From the NCBI GenBank assembly GCA_913056245.1, contig CAJXME010000026.1, positions 1 through 9,549 of the forward strand: 9,549 nucleotides of DNA, read 5' to 3'. The notes under the pieces were generated by a model. It searched no databases and was not told where the DNA came from. It was given only the letters and a program-made list of their open reading frames with translations. A program made the translations under genes and the position numbers. The stretch comes from an uncultured Alphaproteobacteria bacterium. Lineage in GTDB: Bacteria > Pseudomonadota > Alphaproteobacteria > Puniceispirillales > UBA1172. Positions 1 to 6,456 of this stretch are shown one piece after another (positions within the stretch are counted from its first letter, which is position 1; each line of letters starts with the position of its first letter).

Positions 1-162
1 GCCCGTATAAAGCACCGCCGCCAAGGCCGCCACCGCCCCCATCAACATCATGCCTTCAACCCCAAGGTTCAAAACGCCGGCGCGTTCGGTGATCAATTCA
101 CCCGTTGCCGCCAGCAATAAGGGGATGGACGTGGCCAATACCGTCAGAAGCAATGCGCTCAT
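1..162 (-). CDS. ABC transporter permease, BmpA-type nucleoside/purine importer (partial, N-terminus)
   Basis: This is the first 54 codons of an inner-membrane permease, cut by the left edge of the window. The reverse strand reads MSALLLTVLATSIPLLLAAT and continues through GELITERAGVLNLGVEGMML. The ERAGVLNLGVEGMML stretch is the hallmark of the second permease of BmpA-associated importers (NupQ/YufQ-like, BPD_transp_2 family). It pairs with the upstream permease to form the membrane channel. The start is fixed by a 4-bp ATGA overlap with the stop of the upstream permease (159-162), which implies translational coupling. A modest AGG lies just upstream inside the preceding gene. A hydrophobic first helix spans residues 3-18. 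Substrate is inferred only from the family (nucleosides, purines or related compounds). Function as a permease is confident; the substrate is not. Confidence 0.85.
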   Translation of the reverse strand, partial: MSALLLTVLATSIPLLLAATGELITERAGVLNLGVEGMMLMGAVAALAAVLYTG

Positions 163-1244
163 GATCCTGCCTTTCGTGTTGTCCATTCAATTTTGTAATG
201 TTGAAGCGTTGCCCCCGCCAAGAGGAAGAAGAGCAAAATGCCTTTGAAGAGGCCAGTGACCACTTTCGGGATGCCCAAGGCGATTTGCGCGTTGTCGCCA
301 CCCAATTCCGCCATGGCAATCAAAAGCCCGGCGGCGATCACCCCCAGCGGATTAAGCCGCGCCAGAAAAGCCACAATAATCGCCGTAAAGCCATAGCCAA
401 AGGACACATTCGGTTGCAATTGCCCGATATTCGCCGACACTTCGATCATCCCCGCCAGCCCAGCCATGGCGCCGGAAAACAAGAGGACGCCAATGGTGGT
501 GCGCACCGAACTAAAGCCAGCAAAACGCCCCGCTCGAGGCGCGCTGCCAATCACCCGCACTTGAAACCCTGGCAAGGTGCGGTGCATCAACCACCAGGCG
601 ATCGGCGCCAAAATAAACGCCGCCAAGACGCCATAATGCAATTGCCCCAGATAACCGACGCCGGGGATAGGCATTCGGCTGATCAGCCCCGCATCGGGAT
701 ACATCGGCGTGAGCGGAAAGCCAAAGGCCATGGGGTCACGCAACGGCCCTCGCACCATGACGTCGATCAACAGCGCCGCCACATAAGACAACATTAAAGT
801 CACCAAAATTTCATTGGCGTTGAACAGCGTCTTGCAGATCGCCGCGATCGCCGCCCAAGCCGCGCCGGCGGCCATGGCGACTAAGATCATCATGGGCAAT
901 AACAGCGGTGAGGTCGTGTCTGGGAATTGCAAGGCAAAGGCGCCTGCTGCTAACGCCCCTAAAATAAATTGCCCTTCGGCGCCGATGTTCCAGATATTGG
1001 CGCGGTAACAAAAGACCAAGCCCAAGGCGATGATGATCAGGGGGCAGGCTTTGACCACCAGATCGCTGATCCGATCCAATCGGCTGAGGGGCGAGATGAA
1101 AAATTGATAAAGCGATTCGCCGGCGTTATAGCCCAACACGGTAAAAATCAACGCGCCGATGATCAAGGTTGCGGCAATCGCGATGACAGGGCTGAGCAGG
1201 CTCAGCCATGGGGAGGGGTTGGTGCGCGGGGTGAGTTTGATCAT
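159..1244 (-). CDS. ABC transporter permease, BmpA-type nucleoside/purine importer
   Basis: A complete 361-aa inner-membrane permease of the BPD_transp_2 family, resembling NupP/YufP, the first permease of BmpA-associated importers. It has many hydrophobic segments, the first at about residues 18-38. The conserved family block RANIWNIGAEGQFILGA begins at residue 81. A cytoplasmic loop near residues 230-245 (IGSAPRAGRFAGFS) resembles the coupling region contacting the ATPase. A late block ending in ELGGDNAQIALGIP precedes the final helices. It begins inside the stop of the ATPase gene (ATGA overlap, 1241-1244) and ends inside the start of the second permease (159-162), so the three genes form one operon. 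Length is normal for the family. The transported compound is not evident from sequence; nucleosides, purine bases or related heterocycles are typical. Role is confident, substrate uncertain. Confidence 0.9.
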   Translation of the reverse strand: MIKLTPRTNPSPWLSLLSPVIAIAATLIIGALIFTVLGYNAGESLYQFFISPLSRLDRISDLVVKACPLIIIALGLVFCYRANIWNIGAEGQFILGALAAGAFALQFPDTTSPLLLPMMILVAMAAGAAWAAIAAICKTLFNANEILVTLMLSYVAALLIDVMVRGPLRDPMAFGFPLTPMYPDAGLISRMPIPGVGYLGQLHYGVLAAFILAPIAWWLMHRTLPGFQVRVIGSAPRAGRFAGFSSVRTTIGVLLFSGAMAGLAGMIEVSANIGQLQPNVSFGYGFTAIIVAFLARLNPLGVIAAGLLIAMAELGGDNAQIALGIPKVVTGLFKGILLFFLLAGATLQHYKIEWTTRKAGS

Positions 1245-2821
1245 GCGCGCTCTCCCTCAGATGCGGGGTGTTGGAGAGACGATGAAGATTGCGCGCCTCC
1301 CATCAGCAGGCCAACATCTTCGGCGGTCAAATCAATCGCCGCTTGAGGTGGGCTGAGATGACCGGCGTTCAGAACCGCGATGCGGGTCGATAGGCTGAAA
1401 ATTTCTTCAAGGTCTTGGCTGATTAAAATAATGCCGCAGCCTTGGGCGGCGAGCGCCAAGAGATTGCGGCGGATCATCGTGGCGGCGCCAACATCCACCC
1501 CCCAAGTCGGTTGCGCGACAATCATCAATCGCGGCGCGGTGATCAGGCTTCGCCCCATGATGAATTTCTGCAAATTGCCGCCGGACAATTGCCGCGCCAT
1601 AGGGTTATGATGCGGCGTGCGGACATCGTGGTCTTTGATGATCGATGCGGTGGTGTCTTCGCATAACGCGGGATGCCCTCGCATGGTGTTCAGCCAGCCT
1701 TCACCGGTGACGCGATCAAAATGCGTCAAAAACGTATTTTCCACCAGCGTCATCTCCGTGACCGCGGCGTGGCCGTTGCGTTCTTCGGGCACCATTTCAA
1801 TGGCAAGACGGCGGCGGGCTTGCGGCGTGAAGCGGCCAATCGCTTGGTCTTGAAAGCGAATTTGATCGGATCGCGGGCAAAGCCATTCGCCGGTCAACGC
1901 TTCGGTCAATTCGTCTTGGCCATTGCCGGAAATCCCAGCGATGCCTAGAATTTCCCCTTCATGGACATCAAAAGAAATCGCGTTCAGCGCCGTCGCAAAG
2001 GCAGAATCCGCAGGGCGCGATAAGTCGGAGACGGCAAACACAACAGGGGCTTTGGTTTTCGCGCCGCTGGTTTGACGTTCGATCCAATCGACTTCCTTGC
2101 CCACCATCATTTCAGCCATGGCGCGGGTGCTGCTCTTGGCAGGGGTGACCTCGCCGACATTTTTGCCGCCGCGCAAGATGGTGGCTTTGCTGGTCAGCGC
2201 CATGACCTCATCGAGTTTATGGCTGATGTAAAGTACCGCGCAGCCTTCTTTCGCCAGCAGCCTTAGCACGTCAAAAAGCCGTTCACTTTCTTGCGGGGTT
2301 AAGACGGAGGTTGGTTCGTCCATAATCAATAATTTGGGGTCTTGCAAAAGACAGCGCAGGATTTCCACCCGCTGCTGTTCGCCCACCGATAAATCCCCTA
2401 CGGGGCGGTCCGGGTCAATGGCCAAACCCCAACGCGATGAAGCCTCGCGAATCCGGCCGCTTAAATCGTTCAGCGACGGCGCGTCATCGAGCGCAAGGGC
2501 GATGTTTTCTGCCACAGACAGGGCTGGAAAGAGCGAGAAATGCTGGAACACCATGGCAATCCCCATGGCGCGGGCGGCTTTCGGTGACGTGATGGAAACC
2601 GCTTGCCCATCCCAGATAAACTGGCCTTGATCAGGCGATAACACGCCGTAAAGCATCTTCACAAAGGTTGATTTCCCCGCGCCATTTTCCCCCAAAAGCG
2701 CGTGGATCGCGCCTTTTTCAATGGCAAAATTCACCGCGTCATTGGCGATGAAATCACCGAAAGATTTGGTGATGCCGTGGGCTTCAAGAAGGGGGGATTT
2801 GTCTGTTTTTGTTTGAGCCAT
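1241..2821 (-). CDS. ABC transporter ATP-binding protein with two nucleotide-binding domains (BmpA-type importer)
   Basis: A 526-aa cytoplasmic ATPase with two fused ABC domains, as in NupO/YufO and RbsA-like proteins. It powers the two downstream permeases. Numbering is from the ATG at 2821. Domain 1 has Walker A GENGAGKST (44-52), a Q-loop at Q93, signature LSVGEQQ (144-150), Walker B LLIMDEPTS (164-172) and the H-loop His at 201. Domain 2 is degenerate in the usual family manner: GISGNGQDE replaces Walker A (about 296-304). Its signature LSGGNLQ (412-418) is intact and is followed by AQPTWGVDVGA with Gln at the Glu position (437). It lacks a switch His (ISQDLEE). The frame stays open to a TTG at 2911, but that extension has no family-like sequence. 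ATG at 2821 places the N-terminus (MAQTKTDKSPLLEAHGITKSFG) where the family expects it. ATG at 2833 is an alternative, though its GGAG directly abuts the start. The gene heads the three-gene operon, and its stop overlaps the permease start. Confidence 0.88.
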   Translation of the reverse strand: MAQTKTDKSPLLEAHGITKSFGDFIANDAVNFAIEKGAIHALLGENGAGKSTFVKMLYGVLSPDQGQFIWDGQAVSITSPKAARAMGIAMVFQHFSLFPALSVAENIALALDDAPSLNDLSGRIREASSRWGLAIDPDRPVGDLSVGEQQRVEILRCLLQDPKLLIMDEPTSVLTPQESERLFDVLRLLAKEGCAVLYISHKLDEVMALTSKATILRGGKNVGEVTPAKSSTRAMAEMMVGKEVDWIERQTSGAKTKAPVVFAVSDLSRPADSAFATALNAISFDVHEGEILGIAGISGNGQDELTEALTGEWLCPRSDQIRFQDQAIGRFTPQARRRLAIEMVPEERNGHAAVTEMTLVENTFLTHFDRVTGEGWLNTMRGHPALCEDTTASIIKDHDVRTPHHNPMARQLSGGNLQKFIMGRSLITAPRLMIVAQPTWGVDVGAATMIRRNLLALAAQGCGIILISQDLEEIFSLSTRIAVLNAGHLSPPQAAIDLTAEDVGLLMGGAQSSSSLQHPASEGERA

Positions 2822-2931
2822 ATGAGGCGCCATCTCCGCCAGATTGTGATCAAAACTCGTGATTTTTACCGTACATTCAACGGCATTGACAGTAACGGCT
2901 GAAACCGACAAATGCTAGTCTAAGATGCCGA
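2822..2931. other. Intergenic gap between the EamA gene and the ABC operon
   Basis: This is 110 bases between two genes on the minus strand. Read on the minus strand, I find no stem followed by a T-run that would terminate the EamA transcript. I also find no convincing pair of -35 and -10 hexamers. A weak CCGT/ACGG inverted repeat (7-base loop) lies at roughly 2868-2882. Whether the ABC operon has its own promoter here or is read through from the EamA gene cannot be decided by eye. Confidence 0.4.
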
Positions 2932-3873
2932 TTATTTTACTTTTCGCCGCAATTGATTTTCGCGATGGAATAAATAAAGCCCGGAAGCGATGATGATGCT
3001 GACGCCGATAATCGTGGGCGCGTCAAGACCATCGCCAAAGACCAGATAGCCAAGGATGGTGGCGCTGATAATCTCGACATATTGAAACGGCGCTAAGACA
3101 GACGCCGGGGCTTTTTTGAAAGCATGCACAATCGTCAAATGACCAATCGTGGCGACCAAGCCCAAACAAAGAACCCAAATGATTTCGATGCCTTGGGGCA
3201 GAGACGCTTCAAAGACCGGCCAATCGATGCGCTGGCCTAACATCAACATCAATGTGAGGCTTAAAGTTGCGGAAATGCCAACGATCCATTGCATCTGAAG
3301 AGGGTGAACCTTGGCGCTTAACTTGCGCGTCACCATTAAATATAAGGCAAAACTCACCGCGGTTCCGAGGGGGTAGAGCGCGGGCAGGCCCACTTCAAAG
3401 AATGTTGGCCGGATGATGATCAGCGCGCCGATAAACCCGATCACAATGGCCATGATGCGGCGGATGCGAATCACTTCCCCCAAAAACAACGCTGAAAGCA
3501 GGGTCAGAATTAGCGGCTCCACAAAAAAAATCGCGATCGCTTGGGCGATGGATAAATAGCGCAATGCCGCGAAGAACAGCACGGTCGCTGCCGCCAGAAA
3601 AATCCCTCGGGATATCTGCAAGATCAGCGTGCCTTCGGTCAGATGCCAAAGCCGATAATAGAGGATCAGCGGCGTGATTAATAAGGTCTGAACAAAAAAG
3701 CGAAACCAAACAATTTGCCCTGCTGACATGGTGTCGGTGAGCAATTTGGCAAAAACGTCAATCCCCGGCACAAGCAACATGGCGATCGCCATCAACACCA
3801 TCCCCCGCACCATGTCAGGATGATCGGCTGATTCGGCTGGTTTGGGTATGAGGGGAGGTTTTTGTAGCGGCAT
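2932..3873 (-). CDS. DMT-superfamily EamA-type membrane transporter
   Basis: A complete 313-aa integral membrane protein of the drug/metabolite transporter superfamily, with two tandem EamA repeats (about residues 22-155 and 168-300) and roughly ten hydrophobic helices. Typical marks are FFAALRYLSIAQAIAIFF and PLILTLLSALFLGE closing the first repeat. The second repeat has the matching APFQYVEIISATILGYLVFGD. A basic tail (ENQLRRKVK) suggests a cytoplasmic C-terminus. The ATG start is supported by AAAGG six bases upstream. It is transcribed divergently from suyA across 175 bp, so it may share regulatory sites with the sulfolactate genes. That makes it a candidate for moving sulfolactate or a related sulfonate, or for export of a product, but this is inference from position only. 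EamA proteins handle very diverse solutes, and sequence alone does not assign one. Confidence 0.88.
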   Translation of the reverse strand: MPLQKPPLIPKPAESADHPDMVRGMVLMAIAMLLVPGIDVFAKLLTDTMSAGQIVWFRFFVQTLLITPLILYYRLWHLTEGTLILQISRGIFLAAATVLFFAALRYLSIAQAIAIFFVEPLILTLLSALFLGEVIRIRRIMAIVIGFIGALIIIRPTFFEVGLPALYPLGTAVSFALYLMVTRKLSAKVHPLQMQWIVGISATLSLTLMLMLGQRIDWPVFEASLPQGIEIIWVLCLGLVATIGHLTIVHAFKKAPASVLAPFQYVEIISATILGYLVFGDGLDAPTIIGVSIIIASGLYLFHRENQLRRKVK

Positions 3874-3901
3874 GGGTGACCTTTATTCAAAAAGTGATCA
3901 T

Positions 3902-3917
3902 GTCTTGATTCCAAGAC
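3902..3917. promoter_or_regulatory. Perfect 16-bp palindrome, candidate operator
   Basis: GTCTTG-ATTC-CAAGAC: two perfect 6-bp arms around a 4-base spacer, in the intergenic region between the divergent EamA and suyA genes. No T-run follows on either strand, so it does not look like a terminator. It lies just downstream of the proposed EamA -10 element, where a bound protein could repress that gene. It is about 60 bases upstream of the proposed suyA -35, where an activator could act. A looser CTTG-N10-CAAG pair recurs at 3976-3993, inside the proposed suyA promoter. No regulator gene is present in the window to match it to. Seen: the palindrome. Inferred: an operator role. Confidence 0.4.
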
Positions 3918-3931
3918 CCTGACTAGCCTCT

Positions 3932-3959
3932 ATTATGGTTTTGATGAATTTTCCACAAA
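3932..3959 (-). promoter_or_regulatory. Candidate sigma-70-type promoter for the EamA gene
   Basis: On the minus strand a TTTGTG (3959-3954) is followed after 16 bases by CATAAT (3937-3932), close to the consensus -10. The EamA ATG lies about 60 bases downstream. The -35 is only a partial match, so this is a suggestion. Confidence 0.3.
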
Positions 3960-3976
3960 ACTCGCGTTTTCGTGAC

Positions 3977-4004
3977 TTGTCTTTGCGCTCAAGATGTTTA
4001 TAAA
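3977..4004 (+). promoter_or_regulatory. Candidate sigma-70-type promoter for the suyAB-slcC-comC operon
   Basis: TTGTCT (3977-3982) and TATAAA (3999-4004) are separated by 16 bases, and the suyA ATG at 4049 follows about 45 bases after the -10. The surrounding sequence is AT-rich compared with the coding regions. A CTTG-N10-CAAG pair (3976-3993) overlaps the -35 and spacer and could be a regulator half-site pair. This is the only reasonable hexamer pair I see upstream of the four genes. Confidence 0.4.
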
Positions 4005-4048
4005 TAATGAAACTTAATAAAATATCTTCACTGAGAAAGGATATAGAG

Positions 4049-4336
4049 ATGAGCGAACCGCATCTTCTCGTCCACCATGACGGCGATAATGTCGGTGTCG
4101 TGGTTGTTGAAAATCTGAAGGCTGGCACGGAAATGCTGTGCGTGGTCACGGAAAACAACACGGATTTCACCATGACCGTTAATCACGATGTGCCAATCGG
4201 CCACAAAGTGGCTTTGATTGATTTCGCCGAAGGCGATACCGTGATGAAATATGGTCAGGATATCGGCCGTGTGGTTGCCGCCGCTGGTAAGGGCGATCAC
4301 ATCCATACCCACAACCTGAAAACCAAGCGTTGGTAG
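4049..4336 (+). CDS. suyA: (R)-sulfolactate sulfo-lyase, small subunit (UxaA N-terminal/SAF-domain family)
   Basis: A 95-aa cytoplasmic protein of the SAF-domain type found as the N-terminal part of altronate dehydratase (UxaA). With SuyB it forms (R)-sulfolactate sulfo-lyase, which splits (R)-3-sulfolactate into pyruvate and sulfite. Family marks are VPIGHKVALIDFAEGD (about residues 50-65), MKYGQDIGR (about 68-76) and the GDHIHTHNLKTKRW ending. The start at 4049 is chosen over an in-frame ATG at 4007. AAAGGA sits eight bases before 4049, and the upstream 14 codons look non-coding and overlap the proposed promoter. It is the first gene of a four-gene operon, and its TAG stop is embedded in the Shine-Dalgarno of suyB. 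Altronate or galactarate dehydratase is the alternative reading for a split UxaA-family pair. The neighbouring slcC and comC and the SuyB match favour sulfolactate. Confidence 0.85.
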   Translation: MSEPHLLVHHDGDNVGVVVVENLKAGTEMLCVVTENNTDFTMTVNHDVPIGHKVALIDFAEGDTVMKYGQDIGRVVAAAGKGDHIHTHNLKTKRW

Positions 4337-4340
4337 GAGG
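4336..4340 (+). promoter_or_regulatory. Strong Shine-Dalgarno of suyB overlapping the suyA stop
   Basis: TAGGAGG: the last base of the suyA stop codon is the first base of GGAGG, five bases before the suyB ATG at 4346. This suggests coupled, near-stoichiometric translation of the two subunits of one enzyme. Confidence 0.7.
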
Positions 4341-4345
4341 CTATC

Positions 4346-5518
4346 ATGACGTCAAACAACACATTCTTCGGTTATCGTCGTGAAAACGGCCGGGTTGGTG
4401 TTCGCAATTATGTTGCGATCCTGCCGGTTGATGATATCTCCAACGCCGCTTGTGAAGCGGTGGCGAATAACATTCAAGGCACCATGGCGCTGCCGCATTC
4501 CTATGGCCGCCTGCAATTTGGTGAAGACCTTGAATTGCATTTCCGCACCATGATTGGCACTGGCGCGAACCCCAATGTCGCCGCTTGTATCGTGATCGGG
4601 ATTGAGCCTGAATGGACGCAAGTCATCGTCGATGGCATCGCCAAAACAGGCAAGCCGGTGGCGGGTTTCTCCATTGAACAAAACGGCGATATCAACACCA
4701 TTGCCGCAGCGTCTCGCAAAGCCAAAGAATTTGTCCATCTCACCTCAGAATATCAGCGCGAAGAATGCGATATCGCTGAACTGTGGGTGTCCACGAAATG
4801 CGGCGAAAGCGATACGACCACGGGTCTGTCCTCCTGCCCCACTGTTGGCAATATGTATGACAAATTATTGCCAAAAGGCATTTATGGTGTCTTCGGCGAA
4901 ACCTCGGAAATCACCGGTGCTGAGCATCTTTGTAAAGCGCGGGCGGCCAATCCTGAAGCGGGCGAGAAGTTTATGAAAATCTTCCAAGCCTATCAGGATG
5001 AAGTCATCGAGCCGTTCAAAACGTCTGATTTGTCGGATTCACAGCCCACCAAGGGCAACATCCTTGGCGGTTTGACCACCATCGAAGAAAAAGCGCTTGG
5101 CAATCTGGAAAAGATTGGCCGCACCTCCACCTATATCGACGCGCTTGGCCCAGCCGAAGCGCCAGAAAAAGGCGCCGGCCTTTATTTCATGGATACGTCT
5201 TCCGCCGCGGCAGAATGCGTGACCTTGATGGCGGCGGCAGGCTATGTGGTGCATACCTTCCCTACGGGTCAGGGCAATGTGGTGGGCAACCCCATCGTGC
5301 CGGTGATTAAGATCACAGGCAACCCCCGCACCGTTCGCACCATGGGTGAGCATGTTGATGTTGACGTCTCAGGTGTGTTGCGTCGTGAAATGACCATTGA
5401 CCAAGCCGGTGACAGCCTCATTGAGTGCATCCGCCGCACCGCCAATGGCCGTTTGACCGCAGCGGAAGCGCTTGGTCATAAAGAATTTGTCATGACCAAA
5501 CTCTATCGGAGCGCCTAA
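4346..5518 (+). CDS. suyB: (R)-sulfolactate sulfo-lyase, large subunit (UxaA/GarD C-terminal family)
   Basis: A complete 390-aa large subunit of the altronate/galactarate dehydratase superfamily. It provides the presumed metal-dependent catalytic core that eliminates sulfite from (R)-sulfolactate to leave pyruvate. Visible blocks are [13 protein letters not shown] (9-21), [12 protein letters not shown] with C152 and E154, a further Cys at 164, [19 protein letters not shown] (234-252) and [12 protein letters not shown] (305-316). The last ends in a conserved [14 protein letters not shown] run. Cysteines and acidic residues in these blocks are where the superfamily binds its metal. From memory, length and these blocks agree closely with characterised SuyB and less with sugar-acid dehydratases, which are usually fused to the SAF domain. 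The start has an ideal GGAGG at five bases. It is nine bases after suyA and five bases before slcC, in one operon. Confidence 0.88.
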   Translation: MTSNNTFFGYRRENGRVGVRNYVAILPVDDISNAACEAVANNIQGTMALPHSYGRLQFGEDLELHFRTMIGTGANPNVAACIVIGIEPEWTQVIVDGIAKTGKPVAGFSIEQNGDINTIAAASRKAKEFVHLTSEYQREECDIAELWVSTKCGESDTTTGLSSCPTVGNMYDKLLPKGIYGVFGETSEITGAEHLCKARAANPEAGEKFMKIFQAYQDEVIEPFKTSDLSDSQPTKGNILGGLTTIEEKALGNLEKIGRTSTYIDALGPAEAPEKGAGLYFMDTSSAAAECVTLMAAAGYVVHTFPTGQGNVVGNPIVPVIKITGNPRTVRTMGEHVDVDVSGVLRREMTIDQAGDSLIECIRRTANGRLTAAEALGHKEFVMTKLYRSA

Positions 5519-5523
5519 ATCTT

Positions 5524-6456
5524 ATGCCTCAACTTGTCATCACGGAATATATGGATGACGCCGCTGTGGCCGATCTCAAGCAATCATTTGATCTGGTCTA
5601 TGACCCGCAATTGGTTGACGATCGGCCACGGCTGATTTCTCTTTTGGCCGATGCAGAAGGCTTGGTGGTGCGCAACCGCACGCAAGTCACCGCGGAATTG
5701 CTTGATCACGCGCCTCATCTGAAAGTGGTGGGCCGTTTGGGTGTTGGCCTTGATAACATCGATTTGGCGGCGGCGGCGGCGCGCGATATCGCGGTTTGCC
5801 CAGCCGAAGGCGCCAATGCTGATAGCGTGGCGGAATATGTGATCACTTCGGCGTTGTTGTTACTGCGCCCAGTTTATCACGCTCGCGCCGCGATGATGGC
5901 CGGTGAATTTCCCCGCCCGCAACTCAGCCACGGCCAAGAGATTCGCAACAAAACCATGACTTTGATTGGCGGCGGAGTGATTGGCCTTGCCACCATGCGC
6001 CGCGCTGAAGCCCTTGGGATGAGCGTGGTGATTGTCGACCCCCAACTCGAATTGGGTCTGACCATTGATGGCGCGGAAGTGGTGACCATGGATGACGGTT
6101 TGCGCCAAGGGGATGTGATTTCCCTTCATGTGCCGCTCAACGACAAGACCCGTGATTTGATCGACGCCAAGGCGCTTGATCGAATGAAATCCTCGGCGAT
6201 CCTTATCAACACCGCTCGTGGCGGCGTGGTGGATCATAACGCCCTAGCCGATGCCTTGCGTTCAGGAAAAATTGCTGGAGCGGCGCTTGATGTTTTCCCC
6301 AATGAACCCGCCTCCGCCGATGATCTGGCGATGTTTGACGGGCTGGATAATATCATTCTGACGCCTCATGTCGCGGGCTTAACGCAAGAAGCCAATAGCC
6401 GTGTCGGCACCATCACCGCCCATAATATTCGCCGTTATTTGGAGCCGTCTTCATGA
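5524..6456 (+). CDS. slcC: (S)-sulfolactate dehydrogenase (D-2-hydroxyacid dehydrogenase family)
   Basis: A 310-aa NAD-dependent cytoplasmic oxidoreductase of the D-isomer-specific 2-hydroxyacid dehydrogenase family. In this context it should oxidise (S)-3-sulfolactate to 3-sulfopyruvate. The catalytic domain flanks a Rossmann fold with G149-x-G151-x-x-G154 and the NAD-selective acidic residue D172 (VVIVDP). The catalytic set is complete: R232 (NTARGG), E261 (PNEP) and H282 (TPHVAG). The substrate-side motif VVGRLGVGLDNID lies near residues 75-87. It is much shorter than D-3-phosphoglycerate dehydrogenase of the long type and lacks an ACT domain, so a serA label would be misleading. It starts five bases after the suyB stop with a GGAG about 12 bases upstream, and its stop overlaps the comC start (ATGA, 6453-6456). 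The family call is very sure. The sulfolactate substrate rests on the suyAB and comC context. Confidence 0.83.
   Translation: MPQLVITEYMDDAAVADLKQSFDLVYDPQLVDDRPRLISLLADAEGLVVRNRTQVTAELLDHAPHLKVVGRLGVGLDNIDLAAAAARDIAVCPAEGANADSVAEYVITSALLLLRPVYHARAAMMAGEFPRPQLSHGQEIRNKTMTLIGGGVIGLATMRRAEALGMSVVIVDPQLELGLTIDGAEVVTMDDGLRQGDVISLHVPLNDKTRDLIDAKALDRMKSSAILINTARGGVVDHNALADALRSGKIAGAALDVFPNEPASADDLAMFDGLDNIILTPHVAGLTQEANSRVGTITAHNIRRYLEPSS

Noticed and set aside
198..797. A 199-codon plus-strand frame opposite the permease gene
   Set aside because: The product is rich in His, Arg, Gln and Pro, typical of the antisense of a hydrophobic membrane-protein gene; the minus-strand permease is unambiguous.
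2822..2911. A 30-residue N-terminal extension of the ABC ATPase reaching a start at 2911
   Set aside because: The start codon is TTG, the extension is not family-like, and it fills the intergenic gap. The ATG at 2821 gives the usual N-terminus.
3902..3917. The palindrome read as a transcription terminator
   Set aside because: It has only a 6-bp stem with no following T-run on either strand, and it lies between divergent gene starts, not after a gene.
4007..4048. Upstream in-frame ATG extending suyA by 14 residues
   Set aside because: It overlaps the proposed -10 region, lacks a ribosome binding site, and the ATG at 4049 has AAAGGA at good spacing and a family-like N-terminus.
3898..4173. 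A 91-codon minus-strand frame spanning the divergent intergenic region
   Set aside because: It runs antisense to suyA, has a low-complexity Ser/Thr/Lys-rich product with no recognisable family, and covers the likely promoters.
5524..6456. D-3-phosphoglycerate dehydrogenase (serA)
   Set aside because: It lacks an ACT domain, is only 310 residues long, and sits between suyB and comC, which favours sulfolactate dehydrogenase.
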